From the NCBI GenBank assembly GCA_964391195.1, contig CAYMLG010000001.1, forward strand, positions 124,001 to 188,000: DNA of 64,000 bases, written 5' to 3'. Shown in pieces: positions 16,854 through 27,215 of this stretch. A program made the translations under genes and the position numbers. Position 1 is the stretch's first letter. Each line of letters begins with the position of its first letter. Source of the DNA: JAAYXE01 sp964391195 (lineage in GTDB: Bacteria > Chloroflexota > Anaerolineae > Anaerolineales > UBA4823). A model generated the notes under the pieces. It searched no databases. It was given only the letters and a program-made list of their open reading frames with translations, and had not been told where the DNA came from.

Positions 16854-16981
16854 ATCCTTACTGTTTTGATAGTTTTGCTTCGGACAGCCTGCAAAGCTAA
16901 CAGCAGCGTATGCTCGCTTTGCCGGTACAGGCCGTCCGAAAAGCGGCTTCAGTTGTATAATGATGCCGGTGAATTGTTAGC

Positions 16982-17743
16982 GTGCCCACTCCTTTTTATC
17001 ATCTCTGTGTAGCAGAAGAGCTGCTCCCCCACCCAAGGCTTCCGTCGCGATTGATGACTTTTCTTCAAGCTCATCGTCCGGCCTTTCTTTTTGGCAGCAC
17101 CGCTCCCGATGTACAGGTAGTATCCGGCCAGGATAAGGTGCTGACCCATTTCTTCGAACTGCCGCTCCGGCCGGGCGCCCGCGAGCCCTGGGGCCGCCTG
17201 TTGGCAGAGCACCCCGAACTGCGAAGCGATGGACATCTCTCCCCCGAACAGACCGCTTTTCTCGCCGGGTATCTCTGCCATCTCCAGGCCGACTGGCTTT
17301 GGGTGATCCACATTTTTGCCCCGGTGTTTGGCCCCCAGGTCAACTGGCACACCTTCCGGCACCGGCTATACCTGCACGATGTGCTGCGCGCCTACCTGGA
17401 CCGGCAGATCCTGGAATCGCTCCCGGCTGGCGTCGGGGACGACCTGGCCGGCTCCGAACCCCGGAGTTGGCTGCCGTTCGTCGCCGACGATCAACTGCGG
17501 CGCTGGCGGGATCGCCTGGCCGGACAACTCCAGCCGGGCGCGGAAGTCCAGACGGTGGAAGTGTTTGCCAACCGGTTGAGGATTCCCCCCGAGGAATACT
17601 ACCGCCTGATGAGCTCGGAAGAACGGATGGGGGAGGAGATTTTCTGCCGTTTGCCGCCTCGGGCGCTGTCCGCCTACCGCGAGCGCTTACTGTCTGCCAA
17701 CGTTCAGCTTCTTCACGATTACCTTTCCCCTTACCTGGCCTGA
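16982..17743 (+). CDS. Zinc-dependent phospholipase C-like metalloprotein
   Basis: 253 residues, apparently from a GTG start at 16982. Most of the metal ligands expected for the zinc-dependent phospholipase C/S1-P1 nuclease-like family appear at consistent spacing: His7 (PTPFYHL), Asp43 (FGSTAPDV), His56 (LTHFF), then His100 and Asp104 in AGYLCHLQADWLW. No signal peptide is present, whereas classical phospholipase C is secreted, so the substrate may be intracellular. An all-helical C-terminal half follows. The downstream NERD-like gene begins 37 bp later and is probably in the same operon. Confidence 0.75.
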   Translation: MPTPFYHLCVAEELLPHPRLPSRLMTFLQAHRPAFLFGSTAPDVQVVSGQDKVLTHFFELPLRPGAREPWGRLLAEHPELRSDGHLSPEQTAFLAGYLCHLQADWLWVIHIFAPVFGPQVNWHTFRHRLYLHDVLRAYLDRQILESLPAGVGDDLAGSEPRSWLPFVADDQLRRWRDRLAGQLQPGAEVQTVEVFANRLRIPPEEYYRLMSSEERMGEEIFCRLPPRALSAYRERLLSANVQLLHDYLSPYLA

Positions 17744-17780
17744 ACTGAGGCGGGTCGCTATCATTGATGAGAGTTTATAT

Positions 17781-18602
17781 ATGAAACTGATTGATCGTTC
17801 TGGAAAAGTCAAGGCAGGTCAAAAACCGGCGTTCATGGCCCAGCTCGGGCAGACGCTTCGCCGTTTCTTTGGCTCGGACGAGGATCAGGCTCAGGAAGCG
17901 CTGATCGCCGGGCTGCAAAGATTACTGGATAACCAGTATATTTTGCTGCGGAAGGTCAACCTGGGGGACCTGGATATTCCCATCCCCCTGGTCTTGATCG
18001 GGCCCAGCGGCCTGTGGGCGATTTACGCCAGCCCACTGAAGGGGATCTACCGGGCAAAGGATGATCAATGGGAGAAGCTGGTTGGGCAGCGGCACCAGCC
18101 GGCCCGGCCAAACCTGATCACCCGCACGCAGCTTATGGCGAAAGCGGTAGAATCGTATCTGACTGAGCGCGGCTTTGTTGGGGTGGAGGTGGTCCCGGGC
18201 CTGTACTTCTCCGATCCCGGCATCCACGTAGAGACCTCCCGCCCGGCTGTGCGGGTGATCCCACCCGATGGTCTCCAGCGGTTTGCTTCCTCCATCGTTC
18301 AAGGCGGATACAAAGTTAACCCTGAGACCATGCAGCGCATGGTCAATGTGTTGGCCGGAGATCTCGGAGCAGAGCAGGGGGGCGCTGTGATCCCGGAGAA
18401 GGACGCCTTCTCGTTCCGGGATGCTGAGGAAGAACGTCCCAAACGCGTGGTCCGGAAGGTGGTGGTACAGCGTGACCCCGCGGCCGGTCTGGAGAAAAAA
18501 CTGCCGCTCACCCGCCGCCAATGGATCTTGCTGGCGGTGATGCTCATTGTCAATATTGTGGGTCTTACTGCGCTTGTATTATTGGTATTATTGACCAGTT
18601 AG
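17781..18602 (+). CDS. NERD-like membrane-anchored protein, active site not conserved
   Basis: 273 residues with one C-terminal transmembrane helix (about 248-270) and little after it, so the bulk is cytoplasmic. Residues 35-160 resemble the NERD nuclease-related fold (NQYILLRKVNL, then LVLIGPSGLWAIYASPLKG and a Trp-containing WEKL turn). The D...ExK nuclease signature is missing: the ExK strand reads IYASPLKG. I infer a non-catalytic NERD relative. The C-terminal cytoplasmic linker is basic (KRVVRKVVVQR). A glycosyltransferase gene follows 27 bp downstream. Confidence 0.65.
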   Translation: MKLIDRSGKVKAGQKPAFMAQLGQTLRRFFGSDEDQAQEALIAGLQRLLDNQYILLRKVNLGDLDIPIPLVLIGPSGLWAIYASPLKGIYRAKDDQWEKLVGQRHQPARPNLITRTQLMAKAVESYLTERGFVGVEVVPGLYFSDPGIHVETSRPAVRVIPPDGLQRFASSIVQGGYKVNPETMQRMVNVLAGDLGAEQGGAVIPEKDAFSFRDAEEERPKRVVRKVVVQRDPAAGLEKKLPLTRRQWILLAVMLIVNIVGLTALVLLVLLTS

Positions 18603-18629
18603 ACCGATCCTGCCGAACAGGAATTTACT

Positions 18630-19364
18630 TTGAAGAAGCCATACCTTTCGATTATCATCCCTGCCCACAACGAAGAACGGCGCATGCCATCTACGTTGGA
18701 ACAGGCGCACAATTTCATCCAGGCACAAGACTATCCCAGTGAAGTGATCATTGTCGAGAACGGCAGCCATGATCGGACTTTTGAGATTGCCCAAAGTTAT
18801 GCAGAACAGAACCCCCAGTTCCGGGTGATTCGGGAGACCGAGCGGGGGAAAGGCCTGGCGGTGCGGCGCGGGATGCTGGAGGCGCAGGGGGAATACCGCT
18901 TCATGTGTGATGCCGACTTCTCCATGCCGCCCAGCGAGATCAACCGCTTTATTCCCCCTGCGCTCCCCGGGGTGGAGATCGCCATTGCCTCGCGAGAAGC
19001 GCCCGGAGCAGTGCGCTACAATGAGCCTCCCTACCGTCACCTGGTCGGGCGTGTCTTCAACACCCTCATCCGGATCATGGCTTTGCCCAGGCTGCATGAT
19101 ACGCAGTGCGGTTTTAAATGCTTCCGCAGCGACGTGGCGGAAGCGCTCTTCCGCCGGCAAACGATCACCGGCTGGTCTTTCGATGTGGAAATCCTGTTCA
19201 TCGCCCGGCGCCTGGGCTACCGGATTGTGGAGATCCCCATTCCCTGGTATTTCAACTCAGACAGCAAGGTCAGCGTCTTGCGCGACTCCACCCGCATGGC
19301 CTGGGATCTGATCAATATCCGTCTGAAAGCGCTGCAGGGGGAGTACGAGGTCGCATTGCGGTAG
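18630..19364 (+). CDS. Family 2 glycosyltransferase, polyprenyl-phosphate sugar type
   Basis: 244 residues from a TTG start preceded by ACAGGAAT. The GT-A fold is clear: LSIIIPAHNEERR at the N-terminus, VIIVENGSHD, ERGKGLAVRRGM and the metal-binding DxD motif in MCDADFSMPP. The later CGFKCFR and GWSFDVEILFIA segments match the dolichyl-phosphate glucosyltransferase/DPM1 branch, which loads a sugar on a lipid carrier. It has no transmembrane helix of its own. rnhB starts 6 bp after its stop. Confidence 0.85.
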   Translation: MKKPYLSIIIPAHNEERRMPSTLEQAHNFIQAQDYPSEVIIVENGSHDRTFEIAQSYAEQNPQFRVIRETERGKGLAVRRGMLEAQGEYRFMCDADFSMPPSEINRFIPPALPGVEIAIASREAPGAVRYNEPPYRHLVGRVFNTLIRIMALPRLHDTQCGFKCFRSDVAEALFRRQTITGWSFDVEILFIARRLGYRIVEIPIPWYFNSDSKVSVLRDSTRMAWDLINIRLKALQGEYEVALR

Positions 19365-19370
19365 GCCCGG

Positions 19371-20024
19371 ATGGGGAAGAAGTTCGATACCAGCCTGATC
19401 CCGGAAGCGCCCGACCTGAGCTTTGAGATTGCCCTGTGGGACCAGGGGATAGGGCTCGTCGCCGGGGTGGATGAGGCCGGGAGGGGCGCCCTTGCCGGGC
19501 CTGTATGCGCCGCGGCGCTGATCCTCCCTCCCGACCCCGGGCTGCCCTCCCGCCTTGAAGGCGTACGCGATTCGAAGCTGATGACCCCTGCGCAGCGCTC
19601 CTTGTGGGCCGGACGGCTGCGCCAAATTGCCCTGGCCTGGGGGGTGGGCTTTGCCACGGCGGCTGAAATCGATGCCCTGGGCATTGTGCCCGCCACTTGC
19701 CTGGCGGCCCAACGCGCGCTCGATGCCCTCCCTGTGCCGCCGCTGCACATTCTGCTCGATTATCTTAAACTGCCCGCCTGCGTTCTCCCCCAGACACCGC
19801 TCATCAAAGGCGATGCCCGTTCGCTGAGCATCGCCGGCGCCTCTGTGCTGGCAAAAACGGCGCGGGATGCCCTCCTCACCCGCCTGGATGCAGACTACCC
19901 CGGGTACGGGTTCGCGGCTCACAAGGGTTACGGCACCGCTGCTCATCGGGAGGCCCTCCGGCGCCTGGGCCCCTCTCCGATCCACCGGCTCACCTTCGCC
20001 CCCATTTCCGGCGAAACTGAATAA
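19371..20024 (+). CDS. rnhB: Ribonuclease HII
   Basis: 217 residues. The catalytic acids are in place: the DEAGRG motif (GVDEAGRGALAGPV) gives Asp and Glu, LDYLKLP supplies the middle Asp position and TARDALL the last. KGDARSLSIAGASVLAKTARD and YGFAAHKGYGT are further family marks. The enzyme cuts RNA in RNA-DNA hybrids and starts removal of single ribonucleotides. It is the last gene of a plus-strand run and is followed by a bidirectional terminator. Confidence 0.95.
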   Translation: MGKKFDTSLIPEAPDLSFEIALWDQGIGLVAGVDEAGRGALAGPVCAAALILPPDPGLPSRLEGVRDSKLMTPAQRSLWAGRLRQIALAWGVGFATAAEIDALGIVPATCLAAQRALDALPVPPLHILLDYLKLPACVLPQTPLIKGDARSLSIAGASVLAKTARDALLTRLDADYPGYGFAAHKGYGTAAHREALRRLGPSPIHRLTFAPISGETE

Positions 20025-20032
20025 CTTCCTCC

Positions 20033-20072
20033 AAAAAAACAGGAGGGCGAGACCATCGCCCTCCTGTTTTTT
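20033..20072. terminator. Bidirectional terminator between rnhB and corA
   Basis: A long perfect stem (ACAGGAGGGCGA/TCGCCCTCCTGT) is flanked by an A-run and a T-run, so it serves both converging genes. Confidence 0.93.
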
Positions 20073-20090
20073 CGCAGCGCTCAATAAGGT

Positions 20091-21020
20091 TCAAAACCAA
20101 TCTCGTTTCCAGAACAGGTACACTACGGGAAGGACAAACGCCAGTGCAACCAGGAGCACTAAGGGGAATGCGTGGGGTTGGGATTCTAGCGGCAAGGGGA
20201 CGTTCATCCCGTAAAAGCTGGCGATCATCGTTGGTAGGCTGAGCACAACGGTGATCGAGGCCAGGAATTTCATCACTGCGTTAAGGTTATTCGAAATGAT
20301 GGAAGCGAAAGCATCCATCATGCTGCTGAGAATGTTGCTGGTGATGTTGGTCATCTCAATCGCCTGCCGGTTTTCAGTCAGCACATCCTCCAGCAGGTCT
20401 TCGTCCTCCGGATAGGCGTTGAAAAGCTGGCTGCGCTGCAGGCGTTCCATCATGAGTTCGTTCGATTTCAAGGCGGTAGTGAAATAGGTCAGGCTTTTTT
20501 GATATTTGAGCAGCTCGAGCACTTCCTTATTCCGCGTCGAGAGCTGCAGCCGGTCTTCGAGGGCATCGACGACTTTCGTGATCTCGCGCAGATAAGCCAG
20601 GTATTTCTGAGCTGTCAGGAGCAGAAGGCGCAGCAGAAAACGCTGGCGCTTGGCGGTCGACAGATCCCGCATGCGTCCCGATTCAAAGGTTTGCAGAATG
20701 GGGTTATCCCATTTGCAAATAGTAAAAATGCAGTTCCTGGTCAGAATAATTCCGAGGGGGACGGTTGTGTAGGGGATATCTGCGGTGACACCCTGGAAGT
20801 AAGGGATGCGCAGGACGATGAGCGTTTCTCCGTTTTCTCGCTCCGTCCGGGACCGTTCGTCAATATCCAGGGAGTAGGTCAGGTAATCTTGGGGGACGCC
20901 GAGTTCTTGCAGGCGGTTGATTTCTTCGGGGGTGGGATCGGTGACATTGATCCAGCACCCTTGGGTCGGTTCGGTCAGGGTGACCAGCCCATTGTCACTG
21001 TGCTTGTAGATCGTAATCAT
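20091..21020 (-). CDS. corA: CorA-family divalent metal transporter
   Basis: 309 residues. The cytoplasmic N-terminal domain (1-240) ends in the long stalk helix. Two C-terminal transmembrane helices (about 245-265 and 282-300) are joined by the loop that carries the selectivity motif YGMN (ASFYGMNVPLPL). Such proteins form pentameric Mg2+ (also Co2+/Ni2+) channels in the inner membrane. It has a good AGAAGGAG ribosome site. A palindrome lies just upstream in the leader (21036-21051). CorA and the less studied ZntB class share this layout, so the transported ion is not certain. Confidence 0.9.
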   Translation of the reverse strand: MITIYKHSDNGLVTLTEPTQGCWINVTDPTPEEINRLQELGVPQDYLTYSLDIDERSRTERENGETLIVLRIPYFQGVTADIPYTTVPLGIILTRNCIFTICKWDNPILQTFESGRMRDLSTAKRQRFLLRLLLLTAQKYLAYLREITKVVDALEDRLQLSTRNKEVLELLKYQKSLTYFTTALKSNELMMERLQRSQLFNAYPEDEDLLEDVLTENRQAIEMTNITSNILSSMMDAFASIISNNLNAVMKFLASITVVLSLPTMIASFYGMNVPLPLESQPHAFPLVLLVALAFVLPVVYLFWKRDWF

Positions 21021-21035
21021 AGCGGCACTCCTTCT

Positions 21036-21051
21036 ACCGGCAACTGCCGGT
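21036..21051 (-). promoter_or_regulatory. Palindrome in the corA leader
   Basis: ACCGGCA and TGCCGGT are separated by 2 nt, directly upstream of the corA ribosome site. It could be an operator or a small RNA hairpin; no regulator is known. Confidence 0.4.
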
Positions 21052-21500
21052 CAGTATAGATCAGTCAGGGTGGTTTACTGGATTGACTAAGAGGATCTTC
21101 GTCGCGAACGTTTTTATCTTCGTTCATTTACTCGTTCCTTATCTGTTCCCTTTACAGGGTTGGTGGCGGACTGGCCCCCATGCAGAGGCCAGCCCGCCGG
21201 CTTGAAATCGTTGCGGCGCCCGGCTTTCGAGATCGGCGCTGCACAGTTCGGGGGCGGCTGGTTTTGGGCAAGCGCAACCCACACGGATTTACCGTCTTTC
21301 CCTCAAACTGTGCAATTCTAAGAGATAAAAAAATCCCGGCCAACTGGTGCCTGGCGAACGGGAGTTCGGTTTATCCACGCGAAACGGACAGCCCCCTGCT
21401 TTCGTTGTGGCAGCCCCAAGTATATTCCACTTCCCCCGAATGAGCAAGATGGGCGCCGGCACTTTGTTCACGCATAATTGTCATCAGAAAAGAATCGATG

Positions 21501-21552
21501 TTTTGGGATGTGAGCGGCGAAACCACCCGGTTTCGCCGCTCACATCCCAAAA
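21501..21552. repeat. Perfect 24-bp inverted repeat, 4-nt loop
   Basis: The arms at 21501-21524 and 21529-21552 are exact reverse complements (outer end TTTTGGGATGTGAGCGGCGA, then AACC) and enclose ACCC. The stem ends abruptly on both sides and has no T-run, so it is not an obvious terminator. It could be a dispersed palindromic element; no second copy is visible in the window. Confidence 0.85.
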
Positions 21553-21624
21553 TAACAATCACGACTGGCAGGTTGCCTTCGTACGCCGGCAATTTGCTGC
21601 GTGAAAAACCGGTAGATTAAAACA

Positions 21625-21658
21625 GGGTGGGACCGGCACAGAACCGGACCCACCCTGA
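21625..21658 (-). terminator. Terminator of the Ca2+-ATPase gene
   Basis: The stem CAGGGTGGG-A-CCGG pairs with CCGG-A-CCCACCCTG across one A/A mismatch. Read on the minus strand it is followed by TTTTAATC. It lies 30 bp past the stop at 21689. Confidence 0.8.
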
Positions 21659-21688
21659 GAATTGCTTTGCCTGAGGTGGGCGAGGGAG

Positions 21689-24580
21689 CTAAGCTTTGCG
21701 CCTCTCAGACCAGCGCAGATAGGCTTTGGTGATCTCTTCCGAAGCCGCGGGGATGAGCGCCAGGGATACCACAACCACCCACTCTCTCATGCTGAGGAAG
21801 TGTGTATCGAAGATCGGCTGCAGGAACGGCAGGCCTACGACCATCAGCAACAGCACGATCGACAGGCCAACCGCGTACTGCATGTACCGGTTGGAGAAAA
21901 CGCCGATCTGGAAGATGGACAGCCGCTCGGAGCGTACGGTGTAGGCCCGGAACAGCTCGCACAACGAAAGGGTGACGAAGGCCATGGTCTCAGCGGTAAC
22001 CACATCGACGCCTCGCCAATCGTACTGCAGGACAAAGGCCAGTGGATTGGCGCCGGCGGGGAACACATCGCCCGCTCGCAGGTGCCAGAGCAGACCGAGG
22101 ATGAAGGCCGTCAGCGTAGCGCCGGTTTGGGCGACTGTCTGCACCAGGATGCCGAGCTGCATTGTACGATTGATGATCGGCTCGTTCGTCGGACGAGGCG
22201 GCTGATCCATCGTGTCCGGATCGCCCTTTTCCATCGCCAGCGCCAGCGCCGGCGCGCCATCGGTGAGCAGGTTCAGCCACAAGAGCTGGATCACCTCCAG
22301 CGGGGCCGGAAGCCCGGCGACCGTCGCCAGGAAGATGATCATGATTTCGGCTACGTTCGACGAGAGCAGGAAGAAGACGAACTTGCGGATATTGGAGTAG
22401 ATGATCCGCCCCTGCTCAACTGCCGAGACAATGCTTGCGTAGTTGTCGTCGGTGAGCACCATGTCGGCGCTCTCTTTGGCTACATCGGTCCCGGTGATCC
22501 CCATCGCCACCCCGATGTCAGCGCGCTTGATAGACGGCGCGTCGTTCACCCCGTCGCCGGTCATTGCCACCACCTGCTGGTCGGCCCGCAGGGCCTCTAC
22601 GATGCGCATCTTGTGTTCTGGCGAGACCCGGGCGAAGACATCGGTATAGCGGACTTCCTTCTGCAGGGTGGCATCGTCCATCCCGTTCAGGTCGCTGCCG
22701 GTCAGCACCTGGTGGCCCGGCTGGAGCAGACCAATCTGTTCGGCGATAGCCCGAGCGGTGTTGGGGTAGTCTCCGGTGATCATCACCGTGCGGATTCCCG
22801 CTTTGCGGCCTTTTTCCAGAGCGATGGGCACTTCGGTCCGCGGCGGGTCGATCATACCGATCAGGCCAACGAACACCAGATCCTTTTCCAGGGTTTCGGG
22901 GGTGATCTCACCCGGGAGATCCGGCTCAAGGCGGTATGCCACGCCGAGAACGCGCAGCGCGTCCTGGGTCATGACGTCATTGGCCGCCAGGATGCGCGCT
23001 CGCTGAGTCTCGTCCAGCTCGCAGACCGAGTCATCCATGCACATATAATGGGTGCACTGCTCCAGGACCACATCCGGCGCGCCTTTCACCGTGATCGCAT
23101 ACCAACCCTTCTTCTGTTCGTCGTAAAATGGAGAAGGATCTTCGGGTCGTGGATCCTGGATTTTGTGAATGGTGACCATGCGTTTGCGGCCCGAGTCGAA
23201 GGGGATCTCCTGCACCCGGGGGTAAGCAGCATTCAGTTCCTTGGGCCAGGCGCCGGCCTTGGCCGTAGCCACGATCAGCGCCCCTTCCGTCGGATCGCCC
23301 ACCATGCGGAAAGTGCTCTTCCCATTCGTAGAACCGCTGACCTCCAACTCTGCATCGTTGTTCAGTGTTGCGGCCCACAGCGTGGTCATCAGGCCCCGGT
23401 AATCGCAGGGGTTGATGATCTTGTTCTCGATCTGGAATTCACCGGAAGGAGAATAACCGCCGCCGGTGATGTTGATGAACTGCCCGTCCACCCACATGCG
23501 GGTGGCCGTCATCTCGTTCTGTGTCAGGGTCCCGGTCTTGTCGGAGCAGATTACAGTAGCGGAACCCAGGGTTTCAACTGAAGATAACCTGCGGATCAGG
23601 GCGTGGCGTTTGATCATCTCGCGCATTCCCAGCGCCAGGCTGATCGTCACGACGGCTGGCAGACCTTCCGGTACGGCCGCGATCGCCAGGCCAACGGCGA
23701 TCATGAACATGTGCAGCGGTTCATAGCCGCGCAACCAGCCCACGGCGAACACCAGTGCACAGATGGCCAGCGCCGCCCAACCCAACGTCTTCCCCAATTG
23801 GTCCAACCGCCGCTGCAAAGGGGTGGGCTCCTGTTCCACCGACTGGAGCATCTCGGCGATCATGCCAATCTGCGTGCGCATGCCGGTCGAGACAACGATC
23901 CCTTTCCCGCGCCCGTAGTTCACCATCGTCCCCATGAAGGTCGTGTTCTTGCGGTCTCCCAGGGGGATGTCGGCCATCAGATTGATATTGGCGTTCTTCT
24001 GTACCGGGACGCTCTCTCCGGTGAGGGCGGCTTCTTCGACCCTCAGGTTCACCGCCTCGATCAGGCGCACATCCGCCGGAACGTAGTTGCCGGCTTCCAG
24101 GATGACCAGGTCGCCCGGAACAAGCTGCGTAGCCGGGATTACCTGTCGCGACCCATCGCGCACCACGTGGGCCTCCGGAGCTGCCAGCTTACGCAGCGCC
24201 GCCAACGCCTGCTCTGCCCGCCGCTCCTGGATCACCCCCAGGGAGGCGTTTAAAACCACAATCGCCATGATAGCCGAGGCCTCAACCCATTCTCCTAGCA
24301 CGGCGGAGATGAGCGAAGCGACGATGAGCATGATCACCACAAAATTGTTGAACTGCTCGAACAGCATTTGCCAGAAGGTGGTTGGCGGCGCCTCGTCCAG
24401 TTGGTTGGGTCCGTATTCCTGCAAGCGCTTTTCGACTTCCTCGGATGTGAGTCCGGTCTCGGGCGCGGTGCGGAAGGTCTCCAAAATCTCTTCAGGGCTG
24501 AGCGCATGCCAGGCTGTCGAACCGTTTGTTTCTCCCCCGTCGGTAGGTGCAACTTTCGGTGAGAACTTTTCGAGTGTCAT
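21689..24580 (-). CDS. Ca2+-translocating P-type ATPase (P2 type)
   Basis: 963 residues, full length for a SERCA/PMCA-like pump. It has the N-terminal cation-ATPase domain, the A-domain TGES loop (AALTGESVPV), M4 AVPEGLPAV, the phosphorylation motif SDKTGTLT, the nucleotide-domain KGAPD, the hinge GDGVNDAPSIK and a set of C-terminal helices. Calcium-site residues are present in M5 (SSNVAEI, the Asn and Glu positions) and M6 (NLLTDG), supporting Ca2+ rather than Mg2+ or Na+/K+ transport. The pump probably exports Ca2+ across the cytoplasmic membrane. It is transcribed away from icd; its leader contains TTTGGGT-N6-ACCCAAA near 24597-24616. Confidence 0.92.
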   Translation of the reverse strand: MTLEKFSPKVAPTDGGETNGSTAWHALSPEEILETFRTAPETGLTSEEVEKRLQEYGPNQLDEAPPTTFWQMLFEQFNNFVVIMLIVASLISAVLGEWVEASAIMAIVVLNASLGVIQERRAEQALAALRKLAAPEAHVVRDGSRQVIPATQLVPGDLVILEAGNYVPADVRLIEAVNLRVEEAALTGESVPVQKNANINLMADIPLGDRKNTTFMGTMVNYGRGKGIVVSTGMRTQIGMIAEMLQSVEQEPTPLQRRLDQLGKTLGWAALAICALVFAVGWLRGYEPLHMFMIAVGLAIAAVPEGLPAVVTISLALGMREMIKRHALIRRLSSVETLGSATVICSDKTGTLTQNEMTATRMWVDGQFINITGGGYSPSGEFQIENKIINPCDYRGLMTTLWAATLNNDAELEVSGSTNGKSTFRMVGDPTEGALIVATAKAGAWPKELNAAYPRVQEIPFDSGRKRMVTIHKIQDPRPEDPSPFYDEQKKGWYAITVKGAPDVVLEQCTHYMCMDDSVCELDETQRARILAANDVMTQDALRVLGVAYRLEPDLPGEITPETLEKDLVFVGLIGMIDPPRTEVPIALEKGRKAGIRTVMITGDYPNTARAIAEQIGLLQPGHQVLTGSDLNGMDDATLQKEVRYTDVFARVSPEHKMRIVEALRADQQVVAMTGDGVNDAPSIKRADIGVAMGITGTDVAKESADMVLTDDNYASIVSAVEQGRIIYSNIRKFVFFLLSSNVAEIMIIFLATVAGLPAPLEVIQLLWLNLLTDGAPALALAMEKGDPDTMDQPPRPTNEPIINRTMQLGILVQTVAQTGATLTAFILGLLWHLRAGDVFPAGANPLAFVLQYDWRGVDVVTAETMAFVTLSLCELFRAYTVRSERLSIFQIGVFSNRYMQYAVGLSIVLLLMVVGLPFLQPIFDTHFLSMREWVVVVSLALIPAASEEITKAYLRWSERRKA

Positions 24581-24845
24581 ATTTTTTGCTCCAAATTTGG
24601 GTTAAGGTACCCAAAACAAATATGCAAAAATTTTACCCGAAATATTGTGAACCAACGAGGGTCGAATGTAATGACAGTTGTCACTCTTTCTTTGCTATAA
24701 TGAGCCTGCTACCTCTAAATAGAACATTATCAGGGTTTTGTGTCATAATTGTTGGGGGAGGGGAAGCATAAACCGGCTATACGCGCCGGTAAAACATCCT
24801 GACCGTCCTCGAAAAAAAATAAAAGCAGCAAGGAGGGAAATTTCT
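24581..24845. promoter_or_regulatory. Divergent promoter region, Ca2+-ATPase and icd
   Basis: A TATAAT at 24696-24701 faces icd. A perfect palindrome TGACA-GT-TGTCA lies at 24672-24683, about where the -35 box of that promoter would be. No good TTGACA sits at the proper distance, which would suit an activator-dependent or regulated promoter. The icd ribosome site is AGGAGG at 24831. Confidence 0.45.
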
Positions 24846-26302
<1,457 letters not shown>

Positions 26303-26361
26303 TCAAAAAACGATAGTAAAATAAACCTCAAAGGGGAGTAGTTTCAGGAGGAAATCAATCT

Positions 26362-26763
26362 ATGGAATCGGTCAAACTCACCGTGTCTGGCCTGGCGCGC
26401 TACCAGGGCCGGGAAGGCCAGATCAGCTTTATCCTTCACCGGCTGACGGGTTTGGGCACACTGCTTTTCCTTGCCATCCACATCCTCGACACTTCGACAG
26501 TCTACTTCTTCCCATCCTTATACGAGCATGCAATTGCCATCTACCGCCTGCCAATATTTATGCTGGGTGAGATCGCACTGGTCTTCTGCGTGATCTATCA
26601 TGGCGTCAATGGCGCTCGCATCGCCTACTTCGACCTGTTCAAGCCGGGTTTGTGGAATATCGAAGCTCAAAAGAAAGCGGCAATCTGGACTCTGGGGGTC
26701 TCGATCGTGCTCTGGCTGCCGGCAGCATTTCTCATGGCTCGCAGCCTGATCGAGCATTTGTAA
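26362..26763 (+). CDS. sdhC: Succinate dehydrogenase cytochrome b subunit
   Basis: 133 residues with three transmembrane helices. The N-terminal QISFILHRLTGLG carries the HRxTG motif of SdhC (quinone site/heme region), and helix 2 has YHGVNGARI with a His at the position usual for a heme b axial ligand. It anchors SdhAB to the membrane. The ribosome site AGGAGG lies 12 nt before the ATG. sdhD starts 10 bp after the stop. Confidence 0.9.
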   Translation: MESVKLTVSGLARYQGREGQISFILHRLTGLGTLLFLAIHILDTSTVYFFPSLYEHAIAIYRLPIFMLGEIALVFCVIYHGVNGARIAYFDLFKPGLWNIEAQKKAAIWTLGVSIVLWLPAAFLMARSLIEHL

Positions 26764-26773
26764 GGAGGCATCA

Positions 26774-27157
26774 ATGGCTACACAAGTGCGAGAAGTGCCG
26801 GTCAGGCGGAATTGGGATACCATTGCCTGGAGTTGGATGCGCTACAGCGGTCTGGCGCTCATCCCCCTGGCATGGGTGCACGTTCTTATTCAGGATGTAC
26901 TGGTAGGCGTGCATGCCATCGATCTGGATTATGTGGCCATGCGCTGGGCGTACCTCGGCTGGCGAGTCTACGATTTTGCCCTGCTGGCCTTTGCTTTTGC
27001 TCATGGGGTCAACGGCTTGCGGCAGGTATTGTTCGATTTTGTGCGCGGCGAAAGAACCAGGACGATCTTCAACTGGGGGTTGTTAATCTTCTGGCTGGTG
27101 ATCTCTGTCATTGGCGCCGGCGCCATCATTGGCGGCGTGCGGCCCCCGGCCGGATGA
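26774..27157 (+). CDS. sdhD: Succinate dehydrogenase membrane anchor subunit
   Basis: 127 residues with three transmembrane helices. The second helix has FAFAHGVNGLRQVLFDF, the same H-x-V-N-G-x-R pattern as SdhC, giving a second potential heme ligand. The protein pairs with SdhC to form the quinone-reducing membrane domain. The start follows AAGGAGG at 7 nt. A terminator-like hairpin lies just downstream, separating it from sdhA. Confidence 0.88.
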   Translation: MATQVREVPVRRNWDTIAWSWMRYSGLALIPLAWVHVLIQDVLVGVHAIDLDYVAMRWAYLGWRVYDFALLAFAFAHGVNGLRQVLFDFVRGERTRTIFNWGLLIFWLVISVIGAGAIIGGVRPPAG

Positions 27158-27178
27158 GATAATGGAACAAAGGAGCAT

Positions 27179-27215
27179 GACCCATCCTCAAATTTGGGAT
27201 GGGTCTGTTTCTTTT
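27179..27215 (+). terminator. Terminator-like hairpin between sdhD and sdhA
   Basis: The stem GACCCATCC/GGATGGGTC with a 9-nt loop is followed by TGTTTCTTTT. It probably reduces read-through from sdhCD into sdhAB. A lone TATAAT at 27277-27282 downstream may start a separate sdhAB transcript, although no good -35 box is visible. Confidence 0.7.

Larger units (their letters stand above)
21021..21688. other. Long intergenic region with several inverted repeats
   Basis: No convincing gene was found; short open frames here overlap palindromes and read through both strands of them. The region holds the corA-leader palindrome, a hairpin at 21165-21198 (GGCGGACTGGCC/GGCCAGCCCGCC), a perfect 24-bp inverted repeat (21501-21552) and a terminator for the Ca2+-ATPase gene (21625-21658). 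Confidence 0.7.

Noticed and set aside
21180..21604. Short frames on both strands in the corA to Ca2+-ATPase gap
   Set aside because: Plus- and minus-strand frames share the same peptide over the 24-bp palindrome, which is expected for an inverted repeat, not for genes.
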